From the NCBI GenBank assembly GCA_910579995.1, contig CAJTWH010000021.1, positions 1 through 54,765 on the forward strand: DNA of 54,765 nucleotides. Direction: 5' to 3'. Origin of the DNA: an uncultured Muribaculaceae bacterium. GTDB taxonomy: Bacteria; Bacteroidota; Bacteroidia; Bacteroidales; Muribaculaceae. Each line of letters starts with the position of its first letter. Within the stretch, counting starts at the first letter, position 1. Both the position numbers and the translations under genes were made by a program. Shown here piece by piece: positions 25,130 through 33,494 of this stretch. The notes below the pieces were generated by a model. The model worked only from the letters and a program-made list of their open reading frames with translations, searched no databases and was not told where the DNA came from.

Positions 25130-26389
25130 TTATTTCTCGAATTTCTTTACAATGACTGTCGCATTGTGGCCGCCGAAGCCGAAAGCATTCGAAAGGGCTG
25201 CGCGCACTGTGCGTTTCTGAGCCTTGTTGAAGGTGAAGTTGAGGCTGTAGTCGATATTCTCATCTTCGTCGCCCTCTTCATGGTTGATTGTCGGGGGCAC
25301 GATGTCTTCCTCTACGGCCTTGATAGAGAACATGGCCTCGAGGGCGCCGGTAGCGCCGAGAAGGTGACCGGTCATCGATTTGGTAGATGAGATGTTTACT
25401 TTCTTGGCAGCGTCGCCGAAGAGCTCTACGATAGCCTTCACCTCGCTCACGTCGCCTACGGGGGTAGAAGTACCGTGAACGTTGATATAGTCGATATCGT
25501 CGGGAGTCATGCCGGCGTCTTCAAGGGCAGCCGACATAGCCAACTTCGCACCGAGACCTTCGGGGTGGGTGGCTGTGAGGTGGTGAGCGTCGGCGCTCAT
25601 ACCGCCGCCGGCTACCTCGCAGTAGATGTGTGCGCCGCGGGCAAGAGCGTGCTCAAGCTCTTCAAGCACGAGCACTGCAGAGCCTTCGCCCATCACAAAA
25701 CCATCGCGGCTCTTGCTGAACGGACGAGAAGCCGTCGCGGGGCTGTCGTTGCGGGTAGAGAGTGCGTGCATTGAGTTGAAGCCGCCTACACCTGCAGGGA
25801 AAATGGCTGCTTCGGCACCGCCGGTTACAAAAGCGTCGGCTTTGCCAAGACGTATGAGGTTGAACGCGTCGATGATGGCGTTGTTGGATGAGGCACAGGC
25901 CGATACCACACCGTAGTTGGGGCCGTGGAAACCATACTCCATCGAGATGTGGCCGCTGGCGATGTCAGCGATCATCTTAGGGATGAAGAAGGGGTTGTAT
26001 TTGGGGCCTTTGTCGGCGTTGAGGGCATAGTAGCCGGCTTCTTCCTCGAAGGTGTGAAGACCACCGATACCTGCGGCTACGATTACGCCGATACGGTTCT
26101 TGTCGCCGGCTTCTTCAAGACCGGCGTCCTTTACGGCCTGTCGGGCAGCCACAAGGGCATATTGAGCGTACAGGTCGAGCTGGCGCATTTTCTTGCGGTC
26201 GAAGTGTTCTTCGGCATTGAAGCCTTTTACCTCGCATGCAAACTGTGTCTTGAACAGGCTCGCATCGAAGTGAGTGATAGGTCCGGCACCGCTGACACCG
26301 GCTTTGGCGTTCTCCCATGTTGTGGCGACGTCGTTGCCAAGGGGAGTGATGGCGCCCAGACCGGTAACTACTACTCGTTTGAGTTCCAT
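25130..26389 (-). CDS. fabF: beta-ketoacyl-ACP synthase II
   Basis: This 419-residue condensing enzyme elongates fatty acids on acyl carrier protein. The N-terminus VVVTGLGAITPLGND, the nucleophile motif VSACASSNNAI, the first active-site His in NVHGTSTPVGD and the second in KSMTGHLLGATGALEA are all present. SNAFGFGGHNATVIV ends the fold. Length is standard. acpP lies 142 bases upstream on the same strand, the conserved pairing. A hairpin between them may let acpP be made in excess. Confidence 0.97.
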   Translation of the reverse strand: MELKRVVVTGLGAITPLGNDVATTWENAKAGVSGAGPITHFDASLFKTQFACEVKGFNAEEHFDRKKMRQLDLYAQYALVAARQAVKDAGLEEAGDKNRIGVIVAAGIGGLHTFEEEAGYYALNADKGPKYNPFFIPKMIADIASGHISMEYGFHGPNYGVVSACASSNNAIIDAFNLIRLGKADAFVTGGAEAAIFPAGVGGFNSMHALSTRNDSPATASRPFSKSRDGFVMGEGSAVLVLEELEHALARGAHIYCEVAGGGMSADAHHLTATHPEGLGAKLAMSAALEDAGMTPDDIDYINVHGTSTPVGDVSEVKAIVELFGDAAKKVNISSTKSMTGHLLGATGALEAMFSIKAVEEDIVPPTINHEEGDEDENIDYSLNFTFNKAQKRTVRAALSNAFGFGGHNATVIVKKFEK

Positions 26390-26423
26390 ATATACTGTTG
26401 TGGCTAAGTTTATATGCTTATTT

Positions 26424-26443
26424 AAGTTTCGGAAGCGAAACTT
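26424..26443. repeat. AAGTTTC...GAAACTT hairpin, copy 2
   Basis: AAGTTTCG-GAAG-CGAAACTT lies between acpP and fabF. It is related to copies at 11967-11986 and 52882-52901. Confidence 0.5.
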
Positions 26444-26455
26444 GAATAAAGAAAA

Positions 26456-26492
26456 CCGCCGCTATTTTCGGCTGAACGAAAAACCGCGGCGG
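26456..26492 (-). terminator. attenuator-like hairpin between acpP and fabF
   Basis: CCGCCGC with GCGGCGG and an inner TTTTCG with CGAAAA form a nested hairpin. On the minus strand it is followed by GGTTTTCTTT. It sits about 40 bases after acpP and could partly terminate, raising acpP over fabF. Confidence 0.55.
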
Positions 26493-26531
26493 CTTAAAGT
26501 TTCTTGTGGAGTGCTGACGCGGGTAAGCCGC

Positions 26532-26768
26532 TTAGGCATTGTGTGCTTCAACGAAGGCAACAGCGTCACCTACAGTTTTGATCTTCTCAGCTTCTTCGTC
26601 GGGAATGGTGATACCGAATTCTTTCTCGAAGTCCATGATGAGCTCTACGGTGTCGAGGCTGTCGGCGCCGAGGTCGGTGATGAATGCTGCTTCTTCTGTT
26701 ACTTTTTCGGGCTCTACACCGAGTTTGTCAACTACGATGCTTTTCACGCGATCTGCAATTTCAGACAT
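26532..26768 (-). CDS. acpP: acyl carrier protein
   Basis: This 78-residue acidic helical protein carries growing acyl chains on a phosphopantetheine arm. The attachment serine lies in the canonical LGADSLDTVEL motif (Ser37). Length and composition are standard. A -7 box TAACTTTG lies 46 bases upstream, and fabF follows downstream. Confidence 0.97.
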   Translation of the reverse strand: MSEIADRVKSIVVDKLGVEPEKVTEEAAFITDLGADSLDTVELIMDFEKEFGITIPDEEAEKIKTVGDAVAFVEAHNA

Positions 26769-26813
26769 GTTAGTTTAATTATTTGTGATTAATAAAATTC
26801 AATTTTTGCGGTG

Positions 26814-26821
26814 CAAAGTTA
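26814..26821 (-). promoter_or_regulatory. -7 box of acpP
   Basis: TAACTTTG on the minus strand, 46 bases before the acpP ATG. A -33 TTTG is not exact (TTCC at the expected spacing). Confidence 0.55.
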
Positions 26822-26954
26822 TGAATTTTTTTGCTAATACGGAAATTTTTATTCAATAGCCGCCGGCCATAACTGCCAATTTCTGAGCTAAATCGCCCTT
26901 TGACAGCCGCGTAAGGCATTTTTACGCAATAGTGAAATATTGTTAAAGAGGGTG

Positions 26955-27857
26955 TTAATCATCTCTTTTCACCACCTTGCGGAGCGCCTCTATCACCGGC
27001 GCGATATGGGGATAGCGGTAGCCCTTGGCGTCGACAACTATCAGATCACCCGTTTTATTGAAGGTGTGGAAGCCCAGCCGAAGGTCGGGGTGGGGTGAGG
27101 TCAGGCGCACCTTGTCGGTAAAGGTAAGCCTGCCGGAGGCGTCTACATCAATCTCCTGAAGCCACACCGCAGCACCGTATTCATGCCCTACTGTCTCCTG
27201 CGCCGGGCGATAATATCTACCGCCGTTTTCAAACACTGCGCCGGCATTGCGGGCATTGTTGCGACTGAATTTCACTGTCTGCAGGCGCTCACCCTCGCAG
27301 CAGTCCTTGTCTACGGCGCGTATCTCAAGGGTAGAACCGTTGGCGTCGGGCAGCGAGGTTGTGAGCAGATAGCGGCGCCCGGCGATATCGTTGACGGTAG
27401 CGTCGGTGAGCGGTCGGTCACTCACTGTGGTCACGGCCTCGCAAGTATCGGTGCTCCGGTCGTAGCGGTAGAGCACGAGATTGCTGTCGCCGCAGCTCTC
27501 GGGGTAGATATACACCTCTTCACCAATCCTCATTATGGCCGGAAAACTCAGATGGCAACCGATATCGAGCACCGGGTGTATCTCCTTGAGCTCCATGCTC
27601 TTGCGGTCTGCCACAAGGCGCGATATGCAGCCTTTGCGGTCGGCATACACAAATTCCTCCACCAGAAATTCCACCTCTCTGTCATTGGCCGAGAGTATGA
27701 AAGGGTCGGCGAACCATCCGCCGCTGTGCTCATGCTTAAGCCATCTGAGCTTCATCTCCTTACCTTGCAGCAGGTCTTCAACAGGTGTATCGCAAAGAGC
27801 TATATTCCAGCGCCATGAGCGCAGCTGGCGATATTTTTTTCGTATTTTGGATGCCAT
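26955..27857 (-). CDS. beta-propeller-like protein (GINT1 N-terminal-like / GH43-like fold)
   Basis: This 300-residue cytosolic protein has no signal peptide. It shows repeated beta-propeller-style blades: GGWFADPFIL, EFLVEEFVYADRKGCISRL, HLSFPAIMRIGEEVYIYPES, GRRYLLTTSLPD and RNAGAVFENGGRYYRPAQ. This pattern resembles the N-terminal domain of glucosamine inositolphosphorylceramide transferases and stand-alone relatives near bacterial polysaccharide genes. The DP and E-S dyads recall GH43-type propellers. It lies downstream of the glycosyltransferase operon, suggesting a role in surface glycan synthesis (inference). Enzymatic activity is unproven. Confidence 0.55.
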   Translation of the reverse strand: MASKIRKKYRQLRSWRWNIALCDTPVEDLLQGKEMKLRWLKHEHSGGWFADPFILSANDREVEFLVEEFVYADRKGCISRLVADRKSMELKEIHPVLDIGCHLSFPAIMRIGEEVYIYPESCGDSNLVLYRYDRSTDTCEAVTTVSDRPLTDATVNDIAGRRYLLTTSLPDANGSTLEIRAVDKDCCEGERLQTVKFSRNNARNAGAVFENGGRYYRPAQETVGHEYGAAVWLQEIDVDASGRLTFTDKVRLTSPHPDLRLGFHTFNKTGDLIVVDAKGYRYPHIAPVIEALRKVVKRDD

Positions 27858-27888
27858 TTCTTCTGAGCTTTGTAAAAGTAATCGATGT

Positions 27889-27906
27889 GGCGTTCGTATG
27901 AACGCC
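27889..27906. terminator. small hairpin between O-methyltransferase and propeller gene
   Basis: GGCGTTC-GTAT-GAACGCC, a 7-bp perfect stem with a 4-nt loop, in the 103-base gap. A weak -7-like box (TACTTTTA, 27865-27872) follows toward the propeller gene. Confidence 0.45.
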
Positions 27907-27914
27907 GATTATTA

Positions 27915-27960
27915 GTAACCGCTTACACACCACCAACCACAGCCCACCAACCACACACCA
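27915..27960. repeat. CCACCAACC-type repeat, half copy
   Basis: GTAACCGCTTACACACCACC then AACCACAGCCCACCAACCA shows the right-arm wording of the inverted-repeat family found at 32600-32727 and 53054-53183. It directly abuts the 3' end of the O-methyltransferase gene. Confidence 0.45.
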
Positions 27961-28590
27961 TCAAATTTTCCTTATTATTGTCAGGCCGTCGCGGATAGGC
28001 AGGATAATCTTGCTCACCGAGCTGTTGGCGGCTATGGCGTCGTTGAAGCGGCGTATGCCGTCGGTCTGCGCGTCGTGCGAGGTCTCATCGGCCACTTTAT
28101 CGCTCCACAATGTATTGTCGGCAAGTATATATGACCCCGAGGGCATAGCCGCAGCGAGCAGGTCGAAATATTCGACATAGTGCCGTTTGTTGGCGTCGAT
28201 AAAAGCCATGTCGTAGGTATTCTCGGCCAAGAGGCGCGGCAGCACCTCGAGGGCGTCGCCGGTGTGGAGGGTGATATCGGCCTCGTGTCCGGCGCCGGCG
28301 AAAGTTTCGCGGATATCTTCGGCATACTCGGCGTCGAGCTCTATCGTGTCGATATGGCAGCCCGCAGGCATTGTCTCGGCCATGCAGAGGGTTGAATATC
28401 CCGTGAATGTGCCGAGCTCAACTATGCGGCGCGGACGTATCATCGCCGTAAGCATGGCAAGTATGCGCCCTTGCGTGTGGTCGGTACACATGCGTGGGTA
28501 GAGCCGCTCAAGGTGCGTGCGCCGATAGAGAGCATGCAGATAGGCGGGCTCGGCGTCGATATGACGTTCTATATATTCGTCGATGTTCAT
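27961..28590 (-). CDS. SAM-dependent O-methyltransferase
   Basis: This 209-residue class I methyltransferase is of the caffeoyl-CoA/catechol O-methyltransferase type. The SAM motif is VELGTFTGYSTLCMAE, followed by IDTIELDAEYAE and the metal/substrate region MAFIDANKRHYVEYFDLL with the Asp expected to hold the divalent metal. The frame stays open to 28848, but the ATG at 28590 (MNIDEYIERHID) overlaps the preceding membrane gene's stop as ATGA and gives the normal length. Its substrate is unknown. Confidence 0.9.
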   Translation of the reverse strand: MNIDEYIERHIDAEPAYLHALYRRTHLERLYPRMCTDHTQGRILAMLTAMIRPRRIVELGTFTGYSTLCMAETMPAGCHIDTIELDAEYAEDIRETFAGAGHEADITLHTGDALEVLPRLLAENTYDMAFIDANKRHYVEYFDLLAAAMPSGSYILADNTLWSDKVADETSHDAQTDGIRRFNDAIAANSSVSKIILPIRDGLTIIRKI

Positions 28591-28862
28591 AATGCAAGTC
28601 GGGTTACAATAGTAGGGTCTGCCAACATCCACATAGCCGCATGGATAAGCAGGATTACAGCGATAAGAATCCAATACACCTCGGGGCGCTCCGGCATTGA
28701 CTTCCAAGCGCAATATGCGCCGCCGAATACAGCAAACGGATATATCCACAGCAAGGTCTCTGTCATCCGCTCCGGTGCGCTCAGCGATATCAGCCAAGGA
28801 AGCGCCACCACCGGCACGCACACCGCCGCTGCCACCCATGCAGCCCAACGCGGCGCTTTCAT
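28587..28862 (-). CDS. small integral membrane protein
   Basis: This 91-residue protein has three hydrophobic stretches: AAWVAAAVCVPVVALPWL, TETLLWIYPFAVFGGAYCAW and YWILIAVILLIHAAMWML. It overlaps the epimerase stop upstream and the O-methyltransferase start downstream by 4 bases each (ATGA), so it is very likely translated. I do not recognise the family. Confidence 0.8.
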   Translation of the reverse strand: MKAPRWAAWVAAAVCVPVVALPWLISLSAPERMTETLLWIYPFAVFGGAYCAWKSMPERPEVYWILIAVILLIHAAMWMLADPTIVTRLAL

Positions 28863-29896
28863 TTTCGAGATTTAGCAGCTGCCTTTTCAGCTAAATATGC
28901 CTTGACGGTTTCCTCTATGCCGCGTTCGAGCGGATAGTCGGCTTTGAAGCCGAAGTCGGCCTCGGCGTCGGCGACTGAGCAGTTCCAGTTGCGCTGACGC
29001 ATAATCTTGAATTTGTCGCGGTTGAGTGTCGACGGTTTAAGGCTGATATGGCTCCATTTCTCGGCTGCGAACGAAGCTATATAGGCTGCCCACAAAGGCA
29101 ACTTGACAGGTATCACAGCCTTGCGCCCCAAGGCCTTGGCCACTATCGCGCGGAATTCTGTCTGGGTATACGAGCGGGGCTCGCTGATGATATATTTCTT
29201 GTGCAGGGTCTTGTCGGAGGCGAGGGCGTCGAACATCGCGCCCACAAGGTCGTCGACATAGATAAAGGTCAACAACTGCTTCTTGTAGCCCACACCGAAA
29301 TCGAAGTGACGGTCTATGCACTCTATCATCATCAGATAGTCTTTCTCATGAGGGCCGTAGACTCCGGTGGGGCGGAAGATAATCCAAGGAATCTCGGGAT
29401 GAGTCTCAAGATACATCTCAGCCTTGATTTTCGACAGACCGTAGCGGGTGTTGGGATGTGGCACCGTCGAGGAGTCCATAGGTGTATAATCTTTTTCATC
29501 GCCGACGCCGAGCGCACTCAGTGAGCTCATATATAAGAATTTGGCAGGCATGAGACTGTTGCGCTGAAGAGCTTCGGTGAAATTGCGCAGATATTCGAAA
29601 TTGACGCGGTTGAAGTCGCCGAAATTCAGAGCCTTGGTTGCGCCGAGATTATATATGATCATATCCCAGCCACCCTCGGGAGCGGCCTCCCGCAGTTGAC
29701 GCCCGAGGTCGGAGGGGCTGTCGTAGTCGAAATCCACTATATGCAGCGCCGGGTCGGAGAGATAGCGGCGGCTTGTAGTCTCGCGCACGCCGGCGTAGGT
29801 GTCGAAGCCGCGGCGCAGGCCTTCCGAGCAGATAAAGCCGCCGATAAAGCCGCCGGCTCCTACTACCAGTAATGTCTTCTTTGTATTTGAGCTCAT
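28859..29896 (-). CDS. NAD-dependent epimerase/dehydratase family protein
   Basis: This 345-residue protein is an extended short-chain dehydrogenase. The N-terminal Rossmann motif is VVGAGGFIGGF, YMSSLSALG precedes the catalytic stretch, and the active-site YxxxK lies in TRYGLSKIKAE. FRPTGVYGPHEKDY follows. It resembles NSDHL-like and sugar-nucleotide-modifying members. Its gene overlaps the upstream glycosyltransferase and the downstream membrane gene by 4 bases each. A role in glycan or lipid-linked sugar synthesis is inferred from context. Confidence 0.88.
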   Translation of the reverse strand: MSSNTKKTLLVVGAGGFIGGFICSEGLRRGFDTYAGVRETTSRRYLSDPALHIVDFDYDSPSDLGRQLREAAPEGGWDMIIYNLGATKALNFGDFNRVNFEYLRNFTEALQRNSLMPAKFLYMSSLSALGVGDEKDYTPMDSSTVPHPNTRYGLSKIKAEMYLETHPEIPWIIFRPTGVYGPHEKDYLMMIECIDRHFDFGVGYKKQLLTFIYVDDLVGAMFDALASDKTLHKKYIISEPRSYTQTEFRAIVAKALGRKAVIPVKLPLWAAYIASFAAEKWSHISLKPSTLNRDKFKIMRQRNWNCSVADAEADFGFKADYPLERGIEETVKAYLAEKAAAKSRK

Positions 29897-31068
29897 AATA
29901 ATTCGCTGATAATAGCTTTTTTATATGTTGCCATAGTGGCCTTGGCAAAGGCGTCGGCCGTGAAGCGACGCACATGCCGCTGCCCTTGGCGAACGGTCTT
30001 GTCGCGGTAAATCATATCGTCAAGCAGATGTCGGGCTGCCTCGATATATGCGCCTACGTCGTCGGGGTCAATATATATCCCCCCTTCGCCGCCGGCTTCT
30101 TCCAGACACGAGCCCGTGCATGCTATCACAGGTGTGCCGGCGGTCAGCGACTCCACCACAGGCAGCCCGAAGCCCTCGTAGCGCGATGTATACGACGACA
30201 AGGCCGCGCAGGAATACACCGCCGGAAGGTCGGCGAAAGGCACTTCGATATGCATTACCCTGTCAGAAAGCCCGTGCTTGGAGATATATCGGCGCACCTC
30301 ATCGGCATAACGCCCCGACATGCGGCCCACTATCACAAGCTTCACACTCTCCGGCAGACCTTCGAGCGCCTTTACGGCAAGCAACTGGTTCTTGCGCTCC
30401 TGCACCGTGCCCACCGTGAGGATAAAACGCTCGGGCAGACTGTAGCGCTCACGCACTTCCATACGCTTGGCCGTATCTATCGGCAGGCTGAATATAGGGT
30501 CAACCCCCTGATAGATAATGTCTATCTTGTCGGGGTCGATGTCATAGTCGCTCACAAGGTCGGCCTTGGTGCGCTCGCTGATAGCGACAACGCGTGTGGC
30601 TATGCGGGCCGACCGGCTGTATTTGAAGTCATAGAGCCGGCGGTCGATGGCCGAGTAATCACCTTTGCAGCGGCGGTAGATGAGGTCGTGGATTGTCACC
30701 ACGCTCGGGCAGACGTTCTTGATTGTCAGCGGCAATTCGTTGCTCAACCCGTGATATATCGAAATATCATCGGCCTTAAGCTGTATGGGCATATCTATGC
30801 TCCGCCACCATCCGCGCATTAGCGGCATAGACAAGCGGGGCACGAAAAGCTCTACGTTGGCGCGGTCGAGAAGCGGTTTCAAGCGGTCGTTGTCTTTCTC
30901 AACCGGCGAATACAATCTGAAGCGCGACGACGGATAGGCCATCGACATGATATTGAGATAATAGCGGCTGTAGTTGCCCAAGCCGGTATTGTTGAGCACG
31001 GCGCGCTTGCCGTCGAGGCCAATCACAAGCGCCGATTTGTTGATATCAATCTTCCGAGGCATGGGCAA
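29893..31068 (-). CDS. GT4-family glycosyltransferase
   Basis: This 391-residue GT-B fold enzyme has an N-terminal acceptor domain with RFRLYSP and YHGLSNELPLTI. The donor domain contains LTVGTVQERKNQLLAVKAL, the SRYEGFGLPVVESLTAG segment holding the EX7E motif, and GGIYIDPDD. The start overlaps aroQ by about 20 bases; ATG 31068 or 31062 are both possible. It is coupled to the epimerase gene (ATGA). Acceptor and donor sugars are unknown. Confidence 0.9.
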   Translation of the reverse strand: MPMPRKIDINKSALVIGLDGKRAVLNNTGLGNYSRYYLNIMSMAYPSSRFRLYSPVEKDNDRLKPLLDRANVELFVPRLSMPLMRGWWRSIDMPIQLKADDISIYHGLSNELPLTIKNVCPSVVTIHDLIYRRCKGDYSAIDRRLYDFKYSRSARIATRVVAISERTKADLVSDYDIDPDKIDIIYQGVDPIFSLPIDTAKRMEVRERYSLPERFILTVGTVQERKNQLLAVKALEGLPESVKLVIVGRMSGRYADEVRRYISKHGLSDRVMHIEVPFADLPAVYSCAALSSYTSRYEGFGLPVVESLTAGTPVIACTGSCLEEAGGEGGIYIDPDDVGAYIEAARHLLDDMIYRDKTVRQGQRHVRRFTADAFAKATMATYKKAIISELL

Positions 31069-31489
31069 GCAAAGCGTTTACAGCCAATATATAACTCATC
31101 TTTCCGAATCCCGCTATGCTGCCGACGCACATCGGCGCAATCACCGACTTGGCACGGAACTCCTCGCGGGCGGCGATGTTCGACAGATGTACCTCCACCA
31201 CCGGCTTGGCGATGGCCTCTATGGCGTCGGCGATGGCGTAGGAGTAGTGGGTATAGGCGCCCGCATTGAGCACCACGCCGCGACACTCATCGTCGAAATG
31301 GCAGCGGTGGAGTGCGTCGATAATCTCGCCCTCACCGTTATGCTGCTCGGCCTTGAGCCCACATGCCACATGCCCGGCGATATACGCCATCATGTCGTCA
31401 TAGCTCTCCGCGCCATAAACATCTCTCCGCCGTATACCCGTCAGATTGATATTAGGCCCGTTCAATATCATTATATATCCACTGTCCAT
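31046..31489 (-). CDS. aroQ: type II 3-dehydroquinate dehydratase
   Basis: This 147-residue dodecameric-type enzyme performs step 3 of the shikimate pathway. The signature ILNGPNINLTG, a catalytic Tyr in RRRDVYG, LNAGAYTHYSYAIADAI with the active-site His, and VEVHLSNIAAREEFR are present. A start at the internal ATG 31471 would also fit. It begins 10 bases after the mrp stop and overlaps the glycosyltransferase start. Confidence 0.94.
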   Translation of the reverse strand: MDSGYIMILNGPNINLTGIRRRDVYGAESYDDMMAYIAGHVACGLKAEQHNGEGEIIDALHRCHFDDECRGVVLNAGAYTHYSYAIADAIEAIAKPVVEVHLSNIAAREEFRAKSVIAPMCVGSIAGFGKMSYILAVNALLAHASED

Positions 31490-31499
31490 AGTTATTTTT

Positions 31500-32594
31500 T
31501 CAGTGCAGTTCTACTTTGCTTGTGGGGGGCAGGTCGTTGTTGCGGCGGTCTACGGCTTCTATCACTTCGTGGGCGAGGTGGATAAAGGCGAGTGCCGACG
31601 CGGTGTTCTCGGTGGCGATGGGGCGGCCTTTGTCGGAGTGTTCGCCTACGGCGGCAACAAGGGGTATGCGCGCCAGCACGGGCACGTCGAAGTCTTTGGC
31701 GAGGGCGTCGACGTCTTCGTCGCGGCCGAAGAGGTAGTAGCGCTCATCGGGGTGGGTCTCGGGAGTGAACCATGCCATATTGTCGACAAGGCCGAGCACA
31801 GGCACATTGATCTTAGGCTCGCGGAACATGGCTATACCTTTTCTTGCGTCGGCAAGCGCCACCTGCTGGGGTGTGGTTACAACGACAGTACCGGTCAGAC
31901 CGAGGGTCTGCACAAGGGTGAGATGTATATCGCTCGTACCCGGAGGCATGTCGATGAGGAAGTAGTCGAGCTCGCCCCAGTCGGCCTGCTCTATGAGCTG
32001 TTTGAGAGCGTTCGAGGCCATAGCACCACGCCAGATAGCCGCGCTGTCGGGGTCGATGAGGAAACCTATCGAAAGCATTTTCACGCCGTAGGCCTGCGCT
32101 GGAATTATAAGGTTGCGGCCGTCTACCTCGTGCATATACAGCTCTGTGCCTTCAAGGCCGAACATCTTGGGAAGCGACGGACCGAAGATATCGGCGTCGA
32201 GGATACCGACACGATATCCCTCAGCGGCAAGCGCCACTGCAAGGTTGGCGGCAACGGTGCTTTTGCCTACACCGCCTTTACCCGAAGATACTGCTACTAT
32301 ATTTTTCACGCCGGGAAGCACCGGTGGCTTTGGAGGTGCGACTTCGCCTTTGCGCACGGCTGTGTTGATGGTGACTTCGGCGGCAGGCTCGCGGAGTTTT
32401 ATGGCTGCCTCGGCTGCCTTGAGCACTGAGGCTCGGAATGGATCGGTCGGTTTGTCGAATATAAGGGTGAAACTTACCTTGTCGCCGGCGATACGGATAT
32501 CATCGGCGAGCATGTCGAGTTCGATAAGGCTCTTGCCGGCGCCGGGATAGCGCACTGTCGACAATGCCTCAGTGATGAGAGCGGGATATAACAT
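31500..32594 (-). CDS. mrp: Mrp/ApbC-type iron-sulfur cluster carrier ATPase
   Basis: This 364-residue P-loop ATPase delivers Fe-S clusters to apoproteins. An N-terminal MIP18/DUF59-type domain (about 1-90) is followed by a deviant Walker A SSGKGGVGKSTVAANLA. LDADIFGPSLPKMFG, DYFLIDMPPGTSD and GLVDNMAWF come next. The usual C-terminal CxxC pair is not visible; the sequence around YYLFG has no cysteines, so cluster binding may be atypical. It heads the operon with aroQ and the glycan genes. Confidence 0.92.
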   Translation of the reverse strand: MLYPALITEALSTVRYPGAGKSLIELDMLADDIRIAGDKVSFTLIFDKPTDPFRASVLKAAEAAIKLREPAAEVTINTAVRKGEVAPPKPPVLPGVKNIVAVSSGKGGVGKSTVAANLAVALAAEGYRVGILDADIFGPSLPKMFGLEGTELYMHEVDGRNLIIPAQAYGVKMLSIGFLIDPDSAAIWRGAMASNALKQLIEQADWGELDYFLIDMPPGTSDIHLTLVQTLGLTGTVVVTTPQQVALADARKGIAMFREPKINVPVLGLVDNMAWFTPETHPDERYYLFGRDEDVDALAKDFDVPVLARIPLVAAVGEHSDKGRPIATENTASALAFIHLAHEVIEAVDRRNNDLPPTSKVELH

Positions 32595-32599
32595 ATTAT

Positions 32600-32727
32600 G
32601 GTTGGTAGTTGGTGGTGAGTGGTTGGGGGTTCGTGGTTGGTAGTTGGTAGGTGGTGGTCAGAGAGTTAGCTTTTGAGGATAGCAATAAGTAATCCGCTGC
32701 CCACAACCTACCAACCACCAACCCCCA
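32600..32727. repeat. TTGGTGG/CCACCAA inverted repeat, full copy
   Basis: A left arm rich in GGTTGGTAGTTGGTAGGTGG faces a right arm GCTGCCCACAACCTACCAAC followed by CACCAACCCC. About 30 bases including GTTAGCTTTTGAGG and AAGTAATCC separate them. It fills the gap between trmB and mrp. Related copies are at 53054-53183 (full), 27915-27960 (half) and 41583-41636 (degenerate). Confidence 0.6.
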
Positions 32728-32729
32728 AA

Positions 32730-33494
32730 TTACATTTGATCAGGCATCTGAATATAGCCGCGCGAGTAGCTGCGATAGGTATCGGGCTCGATATCGGCAG
32801 CTTCAGGCGGTTCGGCCAAGCGGATGTCTTCTTTAAGTTTGAATGATAAGTATTTTATGGTGAGGCCGCGGTCGAGCCACTGCTGTTCGTAGTGGGTGCG
32901 GATATCCACCAGTGGATGACCGGGCTCGTATTCGGCATAGATATCTGTCGACGACGTCAGTATGTCAAGCCCGTTGTATTCGGCCATCATCTTGGTATAG
33001 GTATAGAGGAAAGGGCTATCGGTCTTGAGATGTATAGTGCCGCCGGGGGCAAGCAGGCTGTTGTAGAGCGTCAACATGCGCGTGCCGGTAAGGCGTTTGT
33101 TCACCTTCTTCATCTGAGGGTCGGGGAAGGTGATCCAAATCTCGGAGATTTCGCCCGGAGCGAAGAAGCTCGCAAGAAGCTCTATCGACGTGCGCAGAAA
33201 AGCCACATTGGTCATGCCGGTGCGCATGGCCTCGGTTGCTCCTGTCCACATTCGGGCGCCCTTGATATCAATGCCGATAAAGTTACGGTCAGGATAGCGC
33301 CGGGCAAGCCCTACGGTATACTCTCCTTTTCCACATCCGAGCTCAAGCACTATCGGCCGGTCGTTATGGAAGAAATCGCTGTGCCAGCGGCCTTTCAGAG
33401 GGAATGGCGTGTCGGCAAGCTTGCCGAAGGGATACTGCAGCACTAAAGGATTACTCTCGAGGTCTTTAAACTTTCGTAATTTATTCTTTCCCAT
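32730..33494 (-). CDS. trmB: tRNA (guanine-N7-)-methyltransferase
   Basis: This 254-residue enzyme methylates G46 of tRNA. It has the SAM motif VLELGCGKGEYTVGLA, NFIGIDIKGARMW and the family signature EIWITFPDPQMKKVNKRLTG. HYEQQWLDRGLTIKYL near the end is typical of the Bacteroidota forms. Its ATG overlaps the LRR gene's stop by one base (TGATG). It is the last gene of the rex-porU operon. Confidence 0.95.
   Translation of the reverse strand: MGKNKLRKFKDLESNPLVLQYPFGKLADTPFPLKGRWHSDFFHNDRPIVLELGCGKGEYTVGLARRYPDRNFIGIDIKGARMWTGATEAMRTGMTNVAFLRTSIELLASFFAPGEISEIWITFPDPQMKKVNKRLTGTRMLTLYNSLLAPGGTIHLKTDSPFLYTYTKMMAEYNGLDILTSSTDIYAEYEPGHPLVDIRTHYEQQWLDRGLTIKYLSFKLKEDIRLAEPPEAADIEPDTYRSYSRGYIQMPDQM

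Noticed and set aside
28591..28848. N-terminal extension of the O-methyltransferase
   Set aside because: It overlaps the small membrane protein gene in another frame and lacks family similarity; ATG 28590 is coupled and standard.
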